Part shown: positions 60,415-64,000 of the stretch, one piece after another
Layout of the letters: every line of letters begins with the position of its first letter
Position numbering within the stretch: position 1 is the stretch's first letter
From: Methylobacterium radiodurans
Lineage (GTDB): Bacteria; Pseudomonadota; Alphaproteobacteria; Rhizobiales; Beijerinckiaceae
Assembly: GCF_003173735.1 (NCBI RefSeq)
Contig: NZ_CP029551.1
Coordinates: 1,479,501-1,543,500, forward strand
DNA: 64,000 nt
Reading direction: 5' to 3'
Program-made: the position numbers and the translations under genes
The notes under the pieces: model-generated
Seen by the model: only the letters and a program-made list of their open reading frames with translations
Databases searched by the model: none
Told to the model about the DNA's origin: nothing

Positions 60415-60491
60415 CGGGGCGTAGCTCAGCCTGGTAGAGCGGATGGTTTGGGACCATCAGGTCGCACGTTCGAGTCGTGTCGCCCCGACCA
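60415..60491 (+). tRNA. tRNA-Pro (anticodon TGG)
   Basis: Complete cloverleaf of 77 nt. The acceptor stem CGGGGCG/CGCCCCG is perfect with an encoded ACCA end. The D-arm is GCTC-AGCCTGGTA-GAGC. The anticodon stem GATGG/CCATC encloses TTTGGGA, giving anticodon TGG (60449-60451). The T-arm is GCACG-TTCGAGT-CGTGT. It lies 78 nt after the truncated tRNA-Pro(CGG) on the same strand; a UGG tRNA could read CCG codons by wobble and thus cover the loss. It may have come with the island or be a resident gene. Confidence 0.95.
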
Positions 60492-60951
60492 ATTTCCCAG
60501 TTCCACCTTCGACGGAAGCGCGCGGTCACGTCTTGGGAGCGATGCGACCAGAGGTGTGCCGGAGGACATCCGCCTCGATTGCAGCCCTGCGAGCGACCAG
60601 CCTCACCGAGAATAATCCGCTTTTCTTTATTCTGGGTGCGACGGGAATAGGGGGCTTCGCCGCTTGCGTGTGCCTTGCATCTCTCCCGCTGCGACCTCAG
60701 GACGTGCTATACACAACGCTGCGCAGCCAGCTGCGAGATAGTTAAATATCTCTTATTGTCAGAGCAAAATTTATCTTGGATATTCCCAGGCGGGCAACGA
60801 CTCGTTTGGAAAAGGCTGGCATTTTTACTCGCGCTCGACTGATTGGCGCGCTATTTGCCACGCTAACTTTCCCCTCAACCAGATGTTTCAAATCGGCACG
60901 ATAGACCAGACCCGTCTATTATCGGGACGATCTCGTGTGCCGAAATGATTC
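60492..60951. other. AT-rich spacer at the start of the island
   Basis: 460 nt, much lower in GC than the chromosome from about 60600 on (for example 60740-60860). No convincing gene; a frame at 60443-60745 runs across the tRNA and is not credible. The promoter of the recombinase operon must lie here, and it could hold the recombinase binding sites, but no repeats strong enough to name were seen. Confidence 0.5.
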
Positions 60952-60966
60952 ATGGAGATCTCGCAG

Positions 60967-62403
60967 ATGGACGCGGAGCGCCATATTAGCCCGCTGCATC
61001 ACGTTAGCTGCGACTATCCTATTTCCACGCCGCAAGGTTCATCAGTCCGTGTTTTGATCACAGAGGAAGGGGTTTCGCAAGTCCTCCTGGACTGGTTTCT
61101 AGCGCCAAGGAACCGACAGAAGAGCCGGAGTTGGCAACGCGGCTATGCCCAGGCCTTTGGCCTGTTCTACGATTTCGCTCGTCAGCGTGGGCACGTTTAT
61201 GCTGGAGGCGGCCGGCAACATGAGATCCTCTCGGATTTCGCCGAGGCGCTTCTATGCGGCACCATCCAGCCTGACGGTACGGACGAAACGGGCCTATTCT
61301 GGCCCAAGCTCTCGTTCGATGTGGCCGACGCTCACGTCAAGCGCCTCACATGGCTGTCAGATTACTGTGTCGAGCGCCATGGCAACGAGCCTCTCAATCC
61401 ATGGGTATCGGCCGACTGGGCGCAGCGCTTAGCCCAGTTCCGAGCCTGGGACATCGGCAACAGGCGCTCCCTACTTCGTCATATCGGCGACCGACAGGCG
61501 GCGTGGGATCGCGCAGCTCACTCTCGTGATGTTGCGATGAGGCGTCGGCCGCGTGTTGATCCCGTTCGGCCGCCCTACTTCCCGCCCCAGAAGTTCTCCG
61601 ACCTGATCAGGATGGGTTTCGCCGTGCCACGGCATAGCGCTCGTGGCCCGGCGCATCGCCGTGTCCACGTGCGCGACATGATGATCGCGATCCTACAGGG
61701 AGCTGGCGGGCTCAGGCAGTCGGAGCCGTTCCACCTCTATCTTGATGACGTCCGTGATGATCCGCGATCACCGGGCTCTGCCCTCGTTCGCGTCCATCAT
61801 CCGAGCGAGGGAAAGTATCGCTTCTTCAGCGCGGTCGAACGCAAATGGCGTGTGACTTCGCGAGAGGAGTTCCTGCGTAGCAAGGGTCTTTGCCCGCGCC
61901 ATAAGGTCGGCTCGAAGCACCTCTTTGCCGGGTGGAAGGATCCGCTACTCGTCAGGGAGAAGGCTGGAGATTTCTACATGGAGGTGCAGTGGTTTCCGGC
62001 TTGGTGGGGCAAAATCTTCTGGGGATTGTACAGGACTTACGTCAGAGACGTGAGGCCTCAAACCGACAGTCCTTTTCTGTTCGTTAATCACAGCGGCCGG
62101 TTTGTAGGAAGCCCATACACCATCAAGCAATATGACAAAAAGCTGGCTAGAGCGATCAATTTGGTAGGCGTCCAGCCTGTCAAGGAGACAGGCGGCACAT
62201 CGCACGGACTACGGCACCACTACGGACAGATCCTCGCGGATGCCGGTGTGGATCGCGTCGTGATCCAGAAGGCAATGCATCACAAGTCGCCGGAGAGCAC
62301 CGCAATTTACACCCGGCCGGATGCGGACAAGGTTCACCGCGTCCTGGATCAGGCTGTGTCGCGGCAGGAGCGCGTCGAACTTCCTTTTCTGGCCGGGATC
62401 TGA
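60967..62403 (+). CDS. gmtY: Diverged tyrosine recombinase, Gamma-Mobile-Trio GmtY-like
   Basis: 478 residues from the ATG at 60967, which has GGAG 9 nt upstream; an ATG five codons earlier lacks one. An N-terminal SAM-like core-binding region (about 35-170) is followed by a catalytic domain with the tyrosine recombinase residues: Arg in GAGGLRQSEPFHLYLDD (R250), HxxR in TSHGLRHHYGQILAD (H413, R416), His in AMHHKSPEST and the nucleophile Tyr in TAIYTRPD (Y448). About 150 extra residues between the first Arg and the HxxR set it apart from phage integrases. This, and the partner gene 6 nt downstream, match my recollection of GmtY from GMT islands. Codon use is AT-richer than the chromosome. It probably drives excision and integration of the island. 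Confidence 0.7.
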   Translation: MDAERHISPLHHVSCDYPISTPQGSSVRVLITEEGVSQVLLDWFLAPRNRQKSRSWQRGYAQAFGLFYDFARQRGHVYAGGGRQHEILSDFAEALLCGTIQPDGTDETGLFWPKLSFDVADAHVKRLTWLSDYCVERHGNEPLNPWVSADWAQRLAQFRAWDIGNRRSLLRHIGDRQAAWDRAAHSRDVAMRRRPRVDPVRPPYFPPQKFSDLIRMGFAVPRHSARGPAHRRVHVRDMMIAILQGAGGLRQSEPFHLYLDDVRDDPRSPGSALVRVHHPSEGKYRFFSAVERKWRVTSREEFLRSKGLCPRHKVGSKHLFAGWKDPLLVREKAGDFYMEVQWFPAWWGKIFWGLYRTYVRDVRPQTDSPFLFVNHSGRFVGSPYTIKQYDKKLARAINLVGVQPVKETGGTSHGLRHHYGQILADAGVDRVVIQKAMHHKSPESTAIYTRPDADKVHRVLDQAVSRQERVELPFLAGI

Positions 62404-62409
62404 GCGACG

Positions 62410-64000
62410 ATGGGATGCACCTCAAGCCTGCCGCCGATCATGGTTGCGCGCGAGCGCAAGGGTGATGCGCCTTTGTTCGTCGCGGCCGATGATGTCCTCC
62501 TCAGTGTTCTTGAGCCGTTCAACGCCTCTGGTTCTGCAGCGGCTGCCGTTAACATCTCCAATCTGATGCGGGGCAAGCAACGGACCCGGCTGGGGGCAAT
62601 GAACATACTTGCCTCGCTTAGTATGGCCGCAACACGGGACGAATTTGTCGTCGCGTTAGATGCCGCATACGATGCGTTCTTGGCTCGCCAATTCCAGCAG
62701 GCGGATTTTGTCCTCCTGTGCCTACACCTCTACGTGCAGGGCGTGATCCTCTTCCCGCGCAACTTCGTGCGCGGTGGCGAGACACTATTCAATCCTATCT
62801 ACCGCAATCAGTCCACGCCGGTGACGGTAGCGACATCGGCCGATCTTGCCGCGTTGCAGGAGCGGGTCAGGCGTCACGCCCGCGCCAAGGCGGAAAACAA
62901 CGTCGACTTGGTCGCTCGTTGGGCGATCCGGGCTGTTGTGACGGTGGGCCCCTACGCCCCCGATCTTACCATCGACGAGAGCATTGCCCGCGTCTACGCC
63001 GAGTTTGCGCCAACCGATGACCGGAAGTACTGGGCCTTCCGTGAGGCTATCTACGCCCTGAATCGAGGTGCGGGCTCCGACGGGTTCACCGGCAACATCA
63101 ACGAGATCCTTCGACCGCGTGTGGCCGCCGAGCATGCGCTCGTGGCAGAGGGATCGACGGCTCCCGGCCGCCGCAGCACCAGTCGGGCCGATCCGACCTT
63201 TGCCTGGGCGGTATTAAAGGATCGTGCGGTTGAGCCTTGGCGTAAGCTCGCCACGGATTGGATTGCGAGCATCAGGGCTCGGAAGCGTCTCACTGCAAAC
63301 ATCGTTGCAGCGAATCACCTGCTCGACTTTCTGATCTCCCATCCTTATGTCGCGCGAGATCCGATTGATTTTATGAAATCTGACTATTCTCTGGCCGGTG
63401 ATTTACTGATCTATATCGCGGACAAGAAGAATGAGACGATTGCTAAGACGCATGCATTCTTCGAGTTTGCTCTCGACACCTTGTGTACGGTCAGCGACGA
63501 GGGGGTTCGGTACCGCGTGCGGGGGTTCGTCAACCCCATACCTCAGGAGGCTATCCCGACCTCTCGCTCCTACTATGGCGGCCAGACGCATCGGCTTGCG
63601 ATGCCTGTGGCTTGGGTGACCATCCTTCAAGAGATCATCACGCGGGACAACTTCCGTTGGCCGAAAGAGACGTTCGCCAGCACGGATTGGCTGCGTGTCC
63701 CTGATCCCACAACAGGGAAGCCGGCGAACGTCTGGAATCCAGTGCGCGCCTTCCTCGTGCTGCTCAAGCTCTATCTGCCGCTCCGTACTCATCAGATCCG
63801 GATGCTGGATAGCGGCGAGGGTGACCGCGAGGTCCTCGACGCAGTTTCTCGGACGTGGGTGAAGAATGGATGCGGTGTCGCCGCCTCTAAGGAGGACCAA
63901 GGCGTCCTACGCCGCATCTGGGACCCAGAGCGGACCACGTGGTTCACAGGCGTCTACGTCAACACCAACAAGACACAGGACCGCGTCGGCGATGTCGATC
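62410..64000 (+). CDS. gmtZ: Large GmtZ/VPA1269-like protein, partial at window end
   Basis: About 530 residues are visible without a stop; the gene runs off position 64000. It begins 6 nt after the recombinase stop (ATG at 62410; another at 62440). No signal peptide or membrane segment. Notable stretches are LMRGKQRTRLGAMNILASL, HLYVQGVILFPRNF, HAFFEFALDTLC and, near the end, LKLYLPLRTHQIRMLDSGEGD and GVYVNTNKTQD. The LPLRTxQxRxLDSGE block could supply a recombinase-like Arg, so this may be a second, very diverged tyrosine-recombinase-fold protein. In GMT islands GmtZ follows GmtY directly, as here. The name rests on context and remembered motifs and needs a profile search. Confidence 0.6.
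   Translation, partial: MGCTSSLPPIMVARERKGDAPLFVAADDVLLSVLEPFNASGSAAAAVNISNLMRGKQRTRLGAMNILASLSMAATRDEFVVALDAAYDAFLARQFQQADFVLLCLHLYVQGVILFPRNFVRGGETLFNPIYRNQSTPVTVATSADLAALQERVRRHARAKAENNVDLVARWAIRAVVTVGPYAPDLTIDESIARVYAEFAPTDDRKYWAFREAIYALNRGAGSDGFTGNINEILRPRVAAEHALVAEGSTAPGRRSTSRADPTFAWAVLKDRAVEPWRKLATDWIASIRARKRLTANIVAANHLLDFLISHPYVARDPIDFMKSDYSLAGDLLIYIADKKNETIAKTHAFFEFALDTLCTVSDEGVRYRVRGFVNPIPQEAIPTSRSYYGGQTHRLAMPVAWVTILQEIITRDNFRWPKETFASTDWLRVPDPTTGKPANVWNPVRAFLVLLKLYLPLRTHQIRMLDSGEGDREVLDAVSRTWVKNGCGVAASKEDQGVLRRIWDPERTTWFTGVYVNTNKTQDRVGDVD

Noticed and set aside
60297..60420. Group I intron in tRNA-Pro(CGG) as an explanation for the split gene
   Set aside because: No 3' exon (CCAGG stem and T-arm) is found in the following 3.7 kb, and intron core elements were not seen; the following AT-rich coding DNA fits integration better.
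60443..60745. 100-codon frame starting inside the tRNA-Pro
   Set aside because: It overlaps a perfect tRNA cloverleaf, has no ribosome-binding site and no recognisable sequence.
1..64000. CRISPR arrays or toxin-antitoxin pairs
   Set aside because: No regularly spaced direct repeats of 25-40 bp, no cas genes and no recognisable toxin-antitoxin gene pair were found in the visible sequence. Island cargo would lie beyond the window.

Overview
The window is a chromosomal stretch of a very GC-rich alphaproteobacterium, most likely a Methylobacterium/Methylorubrum-type member of the Hyphomicrobiales (Rhizobiales). This is inferred from base composition, a perfect palindromic intergenic repeat of the rhizobial type at 29636-29680, a DUF2125 gene next to hisC-tyrA, a speF-type ornithine decarboxylase with a structured leader, and glcEF/infA/queE versions typical of that order. 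I could not run a search, so the genus is an inference.

Layout. (1) 1-12231: a surface/exopolysaccharide locus. It has a Wzz/GumC-like co-polymerase (cut by the window start), a Wzy-like polymerase, an initiating sugar-phosphate transferase, an AlgD-like GDP-mannose 6-dehydrogenase, a GT4 glycosyltransferase, a beta-helix protein with RTX calcium-binding repeats, a PL5 alginate-lyase-like enzyme and an ExoF/Wza-like export protein. Together they suggest a uronate-containing (perhaps mannuronate) polymer made by a Wzx/Wzy-type route. (2) 12340-18834: small ORFs, then glycan-decoration genes (acyltransferase, two hexapeptide acetyltransferases, GT8, FkbM methyltransferase), interrupted by an AT-richer patch and a decayed IS481-type transposase. 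(3) 19005-33537: mixed metabolism. It holds a haloacid dehalogenase, an M20 peptidase, a molybdopterin oxidoreductase coupled to a flavin reductase, a methyltransferase, an EamA permease, IF-1, an orphan ABC binding protein, a divergent AraC/MBL pair, glcF-glcE, a Wzx-like flippase and a GNAT enzyme. (4) 33940-36907: ornithine decarboxylase behind a long structured leader with an arginine-rich mini-ORF, a GNAT enzyme, and queE. (5) 37171-44857: D,D-carboxypeptidase, two MFS transporters around an RraA-like aldolase and a LigI-like lactonase, and a chemoreceptor. (6) 45137-53012: hisC-tyrA, a membrane acyltransferase, DUF2125, plsC, ggt. (7) 53266-60169: rhodanese, an RND efflux pair ending in a strong terminator, a zinc-ribbon/MBL protein, and a GST.

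(8) 60297-64000: composition changes sharply. A tRNA-Pro(CGG) is cut in the anticodon arm, a complete tRNA-Pro(UGG) follows, then AT-richer DNA with a diverged tyrosine recombinase and, 6 nt later, a large unfamiliar protein running off the window. I read this as the left end of a genomic island of the Gamma-Mobile-Trio type (gmtY-gmtZ-like), elements reported to carry anti-phage and antibacterial cargo. The cargo would lie beyond the window. This is the most interesting region here.
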